A stretch of DNA of 64,000 bases, taken from assembly GCA_963920765.1 (NCBI GenBank), contig OY987251.1, positions 9,861,219-9,925,218 of the forward strand, written 5' to 3'. Shown here piece after piece: positions 12,572-25,200 of this stretch; positions within the stretch are counted from its first letter, which is position 1, and every line of letters begins with the position of its first letter. Origin of the DNA: Ulota crispa (lineage: Eukaryota; Streptophyta; Bryopsida; Orthotrichales; Orthotrichaceae). Below the pieces are notes generated by a model. The model was not told the origin of the DNA. It saw nothing but the letters and a program-made list of their open reading frames with translations, and made no database searches. Made by a program: the position numbers and the translations under genes.

Positions 12572-12889
12572 GGAAAGTTTCATGAATACCCCTGAAGTTT
12601 GCAATATTTACGTAGAGACCCTTACTTTTTCAGAAATTACACAAATACCCTTGGACCAAAATTTTCAGACATTTTTTTGTTATGCATATCACTTCCCTTC
12701 TTCCTTGTGCGCACATTGCTTCTTTTTTGTTTCTCTACATTCCCTTCTTCAACATCGATCATGAAGGAAGTATGAACACAACAAATAAATGCCTAAAATT
12801 TATGGTCTAAGGATATTTGCGTAAATTCTGAAAAAACAAGGGTATCTACATAAATACTGCAAACTTCAGAGGTATTTGTGAAATTTTCC
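12572..12889. mobile_element. Mutator-like foldback element, copy 1
   Basis: Termini GGAAAGTTTCATGAATACC and GGTATTTGTGAAATTTTCC are inverted, flanked by the 10-bp direct repeat GTTAAACAAA (12562-12571 and 12890-12899). The two arms pair over most of their length. The open frames at 12582-12764 and 12793-12975 are arms of the hairpin. Three other copies occur in introns 5, 26 and 27. From 12900 to 13160 nothing more is recognisable before the dynein start. Confidence 0.75.
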
Positions 12890-13160
12890 GTTAAACAAAT
12901 ACATTGGTATGAAAATTGATTCTTGATGTTGTTCCCTATGCAAAGAACTTTTAACCAATCATTTATCTGAATCATGATTCTAACATTAAACTTAAAATTT
13001 GTCTTAGATATATGATGTTTTGATATAAAAACAACAAAATTTCTTATAGATCACCTAATTTCATTAAAAAATGAATTGTGTTTCTAAACAGGTAACTTTA
13101 TGCTGTGATTGAAGCAAAATCTAAAACTGTATTGAGTTTGAGCAAACTCAAAGCTATTTA

Positions 13161-13214
13161 ATGGCGATGGATTTCTTTGAAGCTTTTGAAGCCGAAATGG
13201 AGAAAAGGAAAAAA
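13161..13214 (+). CDS. DNAH7-like: Dynein heavy chain exon 1: proposed start codon and first 18 residues
   Basis: ATG at 13161 opens [18 protein letters not shown] and ends at a GTATAT donor in phase 0. An in-frame TAA lies at 13122-13124, so this ATG is the first one available if no upstream exon exists. The N-terminus of this family is poorly conserved, so the start rests on reading frame and position only. A T-rich run follows in the 122-bp intron 1. No TATA box or promoter motif could be assigned upstream. Confidence 0.55.
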
Positions 13215-16200
13215 GTATATCTGTTTTTTTTTTTTTTTTTTTAAATTTCGTGTTTATATTTTTGATAAAAGCGTGGTAGTATAGGTAATACAGATTTCAA
13301 AAACTAACAAAAAAAATAACATATGTTTGATCTCAGGAAAATACTTCTATTTCTAGTGAAAATGCCTCAGTTATGAGTGATGAGATGATATTTACAAGAT
13401 CAATTATTGGAAAAGCAGACAAAACCAAATATAAGTATTTGCCATCAAAAAGGATAGCATCACTATACTCGTAAGAAAAACTAAAACAAAGTCGATTATG
13501 GGTTCAGTTTTAATATTTCAAATTTTCTTCTTCATTATAAAATGTGTATATTTGAAAAAAAACAATAATAATTATCTGATAGAAATTTTTATTAAAGTAA
13601 GTTTGAAATTTGATCAATTCAATAAAAGTTTAAACACTATAGGCTTGGCATTCAAGAGTCTGGTATGATGCCAATCAAAACTTATAAGCATCACATTCCT
13701 CCACATGATCTTAAGCTTGATCATTGGAGAACGCCTTTGGATTCAAACATTGAATGGAAGTCGCAAGATTTTCATGATGCTATTTACAAAATTGAACCAT
13801 ACAAATACGCAAGGAGCATACCAATTAACAAAATAAAAAAAGTGCCATTCAAAGAAGATACAAGTCTTAAAACTTCACCAATCTTATCAAATAAAGAAAC
13901 ATCTTTTGATGAGATCCAAAAAAGTAGTACAAAAATCAACAGTGAAAACACAAAAAATTCTTCAACGAGTGATATTCTTACAAATGATAAAAAGGTGTTA
14001 ATCTTCTCTTTATCTAAGTTAATAAAAAAATTGGTATTAAAATTTTCAGAATGTTGCTCATATATATCGAGAGATATTTTTTAAATTTTGAAATATGTTT
14101 GATATAAAATATTTAGACCAAAAACGTGATTTTTTTATATTAAATGATAATAAACTAATAGATTTTTATAGGTTCGTGAAAATGACGTGCCACTGGATGT
14201 ATTTGTCTTACAACCAAATACATTCTCACATCACAAACCATCAAAGAATACAATTCAAACTAGTTCTTACCCTCAACCAAACGTAGTTCAAAGTCCTCGA
14301 AGCAAAAGAAAAGCTAAAAAGACGCCAAGTCCAATGCCTCCAGAAAAAATTCAAAAAGTTGTTGATAGCGTATTAAAATATCAATTTTATATAGATGAAA
14401 GTGTTCATGATCAATTTATAACTCCTCTAAGAGAAGCATGGTTAACAAAAGCTACAAGATATGTTGGTGGTCATTCAAGGCATATGGTAACTCCTGAAGT
14501 TTATCATGACACTATGATCACTGTTGCTAGTGAAATCAATAAAGTCTATAAACAAAGCATGCGCCAAGCTATTGTTGAATATACTTTGAAGGTATAAAGA
14601 ATATATTTTTATCAATAAATATTGTACATGAAACATTGCTATTAATATACTTGTATTTTAATAATGACATACAAATTATTGGAATTACATCAACTTTGCT
14701 ACTATATATAATCAGAAAGCCCCTAGATGAAGTTAGGTTATTGATCAAAATTTAAGTGAAACAATCTTTAACATAGATACTCAAAAAAATTATTAAAAAC
14801 AAAATATCTACCTAATGATTAAAAAATAGATGTAGAATCATAATGCTTTTATGTTTATTACTTGTATGGTAGCAAAAACTTTTGTCAAAAGAAATCCTAC
14901 ATTGCACGTACTTTTCATTCTTGAATCTTTGTAAATCTATAAATATATAGAAGTCTTAAGTAAAATTCAAAAATCTATTGATAGTCCCTTCAAAAAAAAT
15001 TCTTTAATTCTTTTTTAATGAAATTTATAAACTATCTTCAACCAACCTTAAATATCAATTTAATGCCTATGTCTTTTCATCCGAAAAATCATCAAAAAAA
15101 TCGAAACTCTGCTTCTAAAAAATTAGAGGAATGTGAATTTGAGCCATAATGGTTTATTATTTTAAAAAATCAAAATCAAAATCAACTTGTCAAAATTATA
15201 GCAATAAACTCTACAAGTCATGACTCGTAACATAACCTATATGTTACATTTTGCAATGAATGTGATAAAATTATCACAAATAAATCTAATGTATGACATC
15301 TATAATGACTTTAATTAAATTTGGTGACAATTTTCGAAGCATTATGTGTAGGATGAAGAACAAAGAAGAACCTTGAAAATGGAAGGTATTGAAGAGGTAT
15401 TAAGACCGATATACACTGGATTTGTTGGACCTGATAATACCGTCCAAATTTTACCTCAATCATGGCGAGATGCAGTAGCAAAATCTTTAGATTCAACGTC
15501 AAGAACAATGTATAGATTGGTTCCTATTTCTATTGAGATGGGATCTCTTTGGTCAAAAGATTATGGAGATAAACTGGTAATTGATATTGAAACTTCAGAA
15601 ATCTATGAGATGTTGCCACTTGATCTCAAATGGTTTATTGCTAGAGAAAAAAAACTTGTAGATGATAAAAGGTATCGAGTGATTCAAATCTTTGAACTCA
15701 TACATATACGTGTGACTCATCTTACATATCACACATAGTTGTATACTTTGTATTGAATTATTGAGAAAATTTCATGGATACCCCTAGAGTTTGCAATATT
15801 TTCATAGAAATTTCACAAATATTCTTAGACCAAAAAAATTAGGAGTCTGTTTTGTTGTGCATGTCACTTCCTTCTTCTTTTGTGTGTACATTATTTCTTT
15901 CTTGTTATGTGTGTGCACAAAGGAAGAAGGGAAGTGGCATGCACAACAAAACAAATGTCTATAATTTTTGGTCCAAGGATATTTGTGAAATCTCTAAAAG
16001 CAAGGATATTTATGAAAATATTGAAAACTTCAGGGGTATCCATGAAATTTTCCCTAAATTATTTAGTAATCAATACAATGTTACATTTGAGGAGAGTGAT
16101 TGGATATCATTTGTAAACCATAATAAATACAAATCTAATGTAAGTTTCCTTAAACATCAAGCATCAATTTCATCATAAATTAAAATTAGTAAGAAAAAAA

Positions 16201-19200
16201 AAATCACATCCAATCTTATAGATGTTGAGTTACAAAATGTGTGTTTGTTAAAAATTGTGGTAATGCGAACTTGAGTTCTACAAAATCTGAGATACTTTTT
16301 AGTATTGAGTTTAGAAAAATATAAGATAAACATTTAGGATTTTATCTAATTTTTAAAAAGTGAAACATAGCTTATTATTCACATACTTTATAGACCTAAA
16401 TGCAAAAACAACGAATTATGTAGGGCTTCAATCTTTGTGTCTAAGTTAAGTACACGATACAACAAGGGAGCGTTTCATAAATTAGAAATACGCAAAACAT
16501 TATCGCATTGGATCATTATTTACTTACATCATTAAAGTCATCTGAGTGGGCATGAATATACATTTTTGATCAAATTGTACTCAAAAGAGAAGTCAAACAT
16601 TGTTGCATAATTCATGTATATGGTTATAAACATTAACTTCAATCATGGATAATGCAATTATTTGTATTTTGAGATGTAGAGAAGCCATTCTAAAGCAATG
16701 GATACCATGGCTTACGGATAAATTTGTATATGCAATACCTTTGAATATTGATGAAAATGGTTTTCATGAAGCTATGGCCACACAAATAGCCAATCAAATT
16801 CGTCGTTTAATGGAAGAATCAATTATTTCTATGGTAAGGTAAACAGCTCAATGACTTATCATACTACTCTTTTGAATTTTAGTATTACAAAGCAATGTGT
16901 ACTGATTCAAAAAATTGTATGAGAATTTATTATTTCTTTTGGAGAAAATAGAGTAATAAAATTAAGAGCCTTTAGAAAGTTTGATACAATTTATACAACT
17001 TGTTGTAGATTTTTGGCACAATACAAATATGAGCCAAAAGTGCAATATAGTAACAAATCATTATATGGATATAAAGAAGAAACTTTGAAACGATTATTTG
17101 GATTTGTACCAAATTCAAAGGACGAACCATCTTCTAAAGATCATAACAATCCTCCATTCTACCTTACTCTAAAAAATGAATTGGGAGTATTTAGGTATAG
17201 TATATCAATGCTGTTATATGCATTTATAAATAAACTGTAAGACGTGTGTTATACCACGTGTAGGATTTTTTTTTTAAATGTCATCTCCAAGTGTCAAAAA
17301 TGTTATCCATTGTTTCCTTTATCTACAAAGTGCATTTTTAAGGATATGTCATGTATAACTCACATTTTGAACAAACATGTAATTGTGTGTGCAAAACAAT
17401 TTGTTCACAAAAAAACAAAAATGTGCATATATAATACACCAGTGTAGATATTTCCTAAACAAGTGATTCACAATGACTACAAATGATCTAAATAACTATA
17501 CAACTACTCAATTACAATGATTTAGGACATTTGCAGTTGTTGCGAATTAATCATTTAGGACACATATTTCTTCTAATGATACATATTTTGATGTATTATT
17601 TAAATTATCCAAGTTATTACGGGGAAACCATGGTCGAATTGACAAAAAAAAGTAACCTAATTTACAATAACTGTAGATTAGGTCACAATTTTTTGTCAAT
17701 TTGACCATGGTTTCCCCGTAGTGAGTGCACATGTATACATAAGTTTATAAAAAAAACATTTATATATGTGGACCTGCTTATAAAACTACATGTTTAAATA
17801 TAAATGACATGTATAATAAAACAAAACACTCCTTTGCAGTTGTGAACCGTCATTTAAAGAGATGCAAGATCAATTTGTTGGTCTTATAGATTACATTGTA
17901 ATCCAATCACAAGGTATTGTACGAGTTGACAGTACTAAAGTTGATCCTTCAAGAGCAATACTTCCACACATTAAACTTGATGATGAAATTGTGATTGTTG
18001 CTAAAGACATAATCATACAGGTATTTGACTACTTATACTGTTATGTCCATCAAACTTTTCATCTAATTGTGTCCACTTCTAATTATAATATGTTAAAAAA
18101 CTCTATTTGTTATATACAGCATTGACACTTGTTTGAAAATCCACATAACTGAGAATATCAACCTACACAATATTTGAACCTTAAAAATTATGTGACCTTG
18201 GAGTAAATACCAATAACTTCTTTTAAACAATTTAATTGATTGAACATACCAAAAAAAATTGAATTTTTTTAAGAAGACTTTGAAAACTTGATTGATAAGA
18301 GCTAAATGAAATTCTAGTATAGTGAAAGTGCCGTTCAAGGCCTGATGACGGGAGATTGTGTAACATTTTAAATCAAATTGATTGTCACAGATCCTTTTTT
18401 TTATTGTATTTTTAATCATTTGACATCAATTAAGTTACCAAATAATTAGTATTTCATAGAATAATTTAACAACAGCATAATTTTTTTAATCTTTTGCAAT
18501 TTTGATTAGATGCTATCGATTTTCTATTAGGAATAAACTCACTAATTAATATTGTTTATGCTGATTTAAGTGAATAATTCATATTCAATATCTAATAATA
18601 TAATGTATTGATTATAAAAATTAAAACAATGAAACTAAAGTGGAGTGTAATTAAGACCTCATTGTGTATATTATGCAATACATGTAGGTCGTACAATCTA
18701 ATGTTGTTGGTCCCAAAAAAATTATGGATCTATACAAAGAGTTTTTAGATCTTTTTCAATTAGACGTAAACCAATTTATGAAAGAATTTTCTATGCTAGA
18801 GCAACCCTTGTCTGGATATACTGAACAAGTGGATGAATTTCATAAAAGAGCTTTAGAAGCCGAAGTGCACTCAAATAATGTTATTGATAGTACACTTGTA
18901 AGGTGTATAGTAACATTTTTCAAACAAAGTTTTATTGACCGAGCTGAACATGTTTGTACAAGACTTAAAACTCATGTAATAAACATCAACATCCAAAGAC
19001 CTTTCATTTTATTGTGTGTGATATTCATTATTTTATGTAAACATCATTTGAACAAAATCTTTTGCATTTTTGGTTGTCCTTATCCTTATGAACATAACAA
19101 CAAAAATTGTTGAGTGGTGTCACATTGCATAGTGTCATTCTTGTCAAAAAAGAACATGTGACAATATTTTCTTCAAGCAACATCTATGTAGGTTAAGGGC

Positions 19201-22200
19201 CTCACGCACATGCAAATTCACATTTGCATCATTGCTTACTTAGGTTCTACCCTTGTTTTTAATGACTTAAATGTGAGAATGCGCTTGCTTGGGGCCCTTA
19301 TCCTACATAAAATCCATATAAACAATAGAGGACCAAGATCTATGTATTTTGGCTTAAATTTAATTGGATTCTATACAAAATATTATGAATAGATAATTCA
19401 TCAAAATTTGTGTTTTCACCAAAGCTTGTACATGAATTCATTATCATGTTGGTATTATACAAAAGAAATGGTTTTGAAATATGTTAATGCTTAGGTTTTA
19501 GACGGAATGAACAAATCAAACAAAGAAATTGTAAATAGATACAATTATATAGCTGAGTATCTTGCAAAAGAACCAACAAACATAGGCGAAGCCACATCCT
19601 TGAAAAAGTTAGTGAGTTATCTATTGTAAAGGCTCAAGTGTTTATCTAGCACATAATATTTAAAATTCTATATCAACATCATAATTTCAAAATTCTTGAT
19701 TATAAATATTATATGTCAAGTATTGGGTGTTTATCACCCAAAAATTGAAATTCAAAGAGGAGGTATGGAGAGGAAAAAAGCATAAAAAGGAGGATGAAAA
19801 GTCACTTGAAAATTTATAAAAATTTAAGAAAGAGGCAATACAAAGCACGTGCAAGGCATACTTTTTTTAGTTCAAATACATGCATAAGTCTCAAAAATTA
19901 GTAGCAATCTTTTTTTTTGGGTGTGAATATATTGTGATCCTTGATTTTACGATTTTGAAGTTTATGCTGAGCAGTGCAACGTGTTTTTTTTATTCATTAG
20001 GTTTTGGTCAAGTGCTCCAAATGAAATGTCCCTATTGGAAAGAATGACTCAAGAAAATAAAATAAAAGAAGTATGGCTTGAAGGGGTTATTTTTCCAATT
20101 CCAGATGACGATTTTGCAGTGATGGTGGCTGGCATGGAATGGCCTAAACGAATTAGAACAATTATAAATGTCCATCAAAAAAGAATACAAGATGAATACG
20201 AACATTATGAAGTAGCTTTCAAGAAAAAGCGTGCAGATTTTGATGCCCAATTAGAAAGGTTACTATTCCAACTTTTATTTTTATTTTTAACACAGCTAAG
20301 CTTTCAGAATTGTAAATATAAAACACTATGTTTATTAAAGTTATCTATATTATAAAGCTTCAAATGTCTGTTTATTAACCCCTAAATGCCCAAGACCTAT
20401 TTGAGCTTCTTGGAATTTTCATGAAACTTAACAATCAATTAACCTTTTCATAAATTTCATCAAGTTCTTTTCAATTGTAACCATACAAATTTAAACTAAA
20501 CATGTTAATGATTACATGAGAAAAGAAAACACATCAATATCACTTATAGTTTGAAAGATTATAATGTTTAAACATGAGGGTGTTAAAACTGCAAAAGAGA
20601 CTTAAAGTCTTTTAATCTTCATTTCACAAGTCAAATCTAAAAAGTTGGTCACCAAAAAATTTGAGGTTTAAGGTCATCACATGTCTAACTTTAATTAACT
20701 TATGGCTTAAAAATCTACTCCTGTATATTTTTTAAATGGATTTCTAATGTGGGTATTCCTCCAACCTCTAATGTATTTGAGGCTCATTATCAAGATCTTC
20801 CAACACTAGAAAACTCAAGATTGCAGTGGACACCTTTGTATAAAAGCTTGAATAGAAAAATTATCAACTTTCATTTTTAAAATCAGATTTTTGATGTTGA
20901 AAATAGACTTCAAAACAAACTTATATTGAGAAAAAAATACTAAATATAGTGGTTTGATAAGGATTTATTTATCTTCAAAGTTTTGTAGTGATCCAAATTT
21001 GGCCGCTTGGGCATTTAGGGGTTAAGCAATACTATCTATTAAGCAATATTCAAAGTTTTCTATTAGCATTAGAAATTCAAATTTCTTTATTATAAAGCAT
21101 TGGGTGTCAAGCTTCAAGGTGTCAAGCTTTGGGTGTATGTACATCATTTGAATTTTCACTATAGTGTCGGGTAGTGAAGAGCGCGCTTTGAAAACACTTG
21201 AGGTGTCTGGCTGCGACTGTTTAAAATAATCAAGCGAGAGACAGAATGCACACAATTACTATCAAAATAACTCTCCAAGATGATCAAAAACATAAGAGAG
21301 TAAAACACATGAAAAATATAAATCAAAGTATAGGAAAATATATTTTGGTTTCAACGAACAAACTCTCCATAGTAGGGTTTCACATGTATACTATGGAGAA
21401 AGAATATAAATGTAAAAGGTCATCTACTACCATTGGTGTTCGAAATACTTTACCAAAATTAAATTCCAAAGTAAAAATCCTTTTGAATCATTGGTTTACA
21501 AATCCCTTTTAGAATATACTCTAAAGAATTCCAATTAATTAACAGTTCTAAAAGGATGTTGCATCATTAAAACCTTATTTGGGAAAACTTTACTAATCAA
21601 GGACAAATCCGCGGATAAAAAAAAAAAAAGTGCAACACCTCACACATACTATAAACTAACAATTTTATTTGTTTTTACTGTATGCTGTGATTTACATCAC
21701 AACATCCACCCCCTCCAAACCTGCACATCCTCTGGTATACACCAAGTTTAGTAATCTTCATCACTTTGGTTGTCTTCAACTACACCTTCCATGCCTTCAT
21801 CATTCTCCTCAGCTGGTTGATAATTTCTCATGCTTTCTGGATCAAAAATTCCTTCAAAGTCTTCAAGATGTAATGATTCACTCCGTCAAAAGGCTTTGAT
21901 TGGCTTTCTAGCTACAAGCACGCGTAGAAAAGTTCCATCCAATTCTTGAAGTGAATAAGTGCCATTGGTGTGCATTTTGATTACTACATAAAGTCCAAAC
22001 CACCTCTTTAAAAATTTGCGAATCGTACTGTGTTGATGCTCCAATGTGCAATCAAATACAAGGATCCAATCATCCTCTTTAATCGATTTCATCATCAATT
22101 GATGCGTCTTGTCAAATTGCTCATCGTTGTTGAATCTAGCAGCTTTCATCTTTTCCAATGCAATATCAATATTCTCTAGCAACTTCTCAAGTTATTGAAT

Positions 22201-25200
22201 ACGAAGCTCCAATAACATTTTTCTGCTTATGCTATCCTTCCATGAACGTAACATCCATGTAAGAATATTTTTCTCCGCTGGCATAATTAGTTTTTGACCA
22301 TATACAAGTTCCACATGCATGAAACCCGTAACCATACTATGTGTGGTTCTATCAGCCCATAAAGCAAACGGTAATAACTTCAGTCATATACTAAGTTTAT
22401 TTATATAAGCTTTAACAAAAGCTTGAATAGTTAGAGGATGCCATCTTTCAATCTTACCATTAGCCTCAGGATTATAAGCCGTTGTAATTTTTAATTGTAC
22501 ACCATAACGTTTAAAAAAGTCTTTGGCCTCAATAGCATTTAATTCTCATTTGTCCGCTCTCATTCAACTAATGTTACCATACCAACTGAAAATATCTTCA
22601 AGTATAAACCAGCATACATTTTTTGTTGTTTTAGTCATCAAAGCTCTTCCTTCAACAAAATTAGAAAGCTCCTCTCGGGCCAAAACTAGATACTTCATTC
22701 TCACATTGCATTTGGCATGGCAACTAAATCAATCATCTATTGAAAATGAATTGCCAAAAAGTAAATAGGATGTAACTCATCTCTATGCCGCACCTTTTAT
22801 TGTAACTGGCACACTATGCAAGAAGCTATAAATTTTTCAACAACTTTGTATAATCCTTTCTACCAATATTTTTCCTTGATTTTTGTGTAAGTGATTCAAA
22901 TACCTCTATGATCGGCCTAAAGTGTATCAAGAACTTCTTCTAAAACTTTAGTCTTGGTCTCAGAATCCTCTACTACTCTCAATGGTATTTCATCAGCTCT
23001 TTTTGCTCTCTTTTATAGAAATCATTCTCTCAAAAGATATCCATATGACTGGTGTCTAATGTCCTTAAATGCTTTATCCTCCAGCCCTTCTACCGCTTTA
23101 ATATACTCAAATATAGCCCAATATCCTTTAACCTTCCTTCATATAGTTCAGATAAAAAGGGCAACACATGAGTTACAGAGCTTTCACCATCAATCCCTGC
23201 TACATAATCTCTTTGCAATAAATCTTCAATATCTTCATATCCTATCATATCCTCTTCATTGAAATACTTTGCTTTACGTAACATATTGGCAACAGAATTC
23301 ATTTTACCTTCAATATGAATTAAAAATAAATTCAAAGATTTAATATATGCTATCCATTGAAGCATTGCAATATTTTGTGAAGAACAATTTATTACCATCC
23401 CTAACAAAGGCAAGTAGTCAGTCTCTAATACAATCTCTACTCCAATCAAATAATTTTTTTCTGCCTTTAGAGTTGTAAGAGCATCTCATAGCTCTTTTTT
23501 TACTTACGGATATGCCTTTTAACGCTCTGTTAAAATCCTTGCTCCAAATCAGATAGCAAATTTTTTACCTTCCTCATCATCTTGTCCAACAGCCCATCCC
23601 ATGACAATTGGATTTGTATCCACATTCATTATCACCGGTCTCTTGCATTCATAATTCACTTGCTTAAGAATTAGCGATGACTCCGAAATCTTCCTCAACT
23701 ATTCCACAGCCAAGTTTTGACCATTTTCCCAGACAAATTTACTTCTTTTACGTAATAATTTGTGTAGAGGCTCTAATACATGAACAAAATGATGAATCTA
23801 TATGTAACAAAAGACACAATCTCCAAGAAACTTCCTTATTTCGATAATATTGTTACAAGCTTTTACCCGCTCAATTGCATCAACATTTTCAGGATTATGT
23901 TTCTTTTCATAAGAACCACATAAATGTTCAATTACCAGAATTTCATTCATCCAAATTTTGACTTGTCAATTGAAAGAGTCAAACTAACCTCTTCAAATTT
24001 GTTCAAGATTTTATCCACATCACTAATGTGGTTACTCACAAATGCTTGGCAACCATCACTTTGAAGTGTCAAGTCTCTTCTTTTATCCTCGCAACCTTGT
24101 ATTGGAATATCATCCACAAAAGTTATGGTCTTCTCAGGTACAAAGTCTTTCAACACTTGATTCATGGCGTTTTACATGTGTACCACCAAATTAGTAGTAC
24201 CTTAAGACAATGAATACATCTACACCAATCCAAAAAGAATCTTCATAGTTGTCAAATCCATGCTTTTGGCAATTAGTTGAAATTGATCATAATCATAGTA
24301 TAAATTTCCAATAGAATAAATTGCGTAACCAGCAAATGCTTCCGCCACTTCATCAATAACTAGACCCAATCATTTGTTTTTGATTGTCATCTTATTGGCA
24401 GGTTGCATATTTTGGATGAACCTCAATGCTCCTGATTTTTTTGGCACGGTAAACCATCGGTTTGAATATGGAGCCATTGAAGGCTTAAATATATCCATGC
24501 GTGTCTTTTCTTTAAACAGCTCCACTAATTTTGGAAGTAAAGCTCTAAGCACTGGTATAGGCTTCAAATTCCATGGTACGTGCGGAACCGTAAATATAAC
24601 TATTAACGCCATAATACTTGGTTGCATACATTCAATTTCATTTGATGAAAAAACAAAAGCTTTCCCATGCATTGAAAGCATATTTTGAAATTTCTTCTTC
24701 TCCAACTCATTCAAAAATTCGCCTCCTCCAATATTCAAACTCGCTAAAGTTTCTTTGGTAAACTTGTGTCTAATCTTTCTTCTCTCCTTCAAATTTGACT
24801 TTTTTTCAGCTTGCTTGATATGATCATCAATATCAAACAGTAGTTGAGTAGCCACCGACTTTACCTTTTTTGCTACAGTCTTGTATTTTGTATAAACTTT
24901 AGCTTATGATATTTGTTCATTAATCTTAAAATAATAAAATTTTGTGATCGCTGTGGAAATCTCATAATACATTGCAGCTGTATGAACATTAATAACACAA
25001 TGAATATTTCTATTCACATTCTCATCTCTCTCTAACTCTTGTAAAGTTTGCAAAACATCATCTGGCATACCGCTCTCTTCATAAACATTAGAAATGCTGT
25101 CCTCTTCTTCTAAAACTTTTAATTTTTATAGATTTTTCTCTTTCTTTTTTACTAACCTTCTATGTGTATATTTTAGGTCTTTAATACTTTGAAAACTCAC

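Noticed and set aside
15852..16178. Open frames in intron 5 starting at 15852 and 15880
   Set aside because: Both are arms of a foldback element whose copies at 12572, 43082 and 44228 give similar frames on opposite strands.
17013..17240. Gene start at a TTG codon in exon 7
   Set aside because: It is an internal exon; upstream tail exons join it in phase.
19507..19620. Alternative acceptor GTTTTAG|AC for exon 10
   Set aside because: It leads to a stop after about ten codons in every phase compatible with exon 9.
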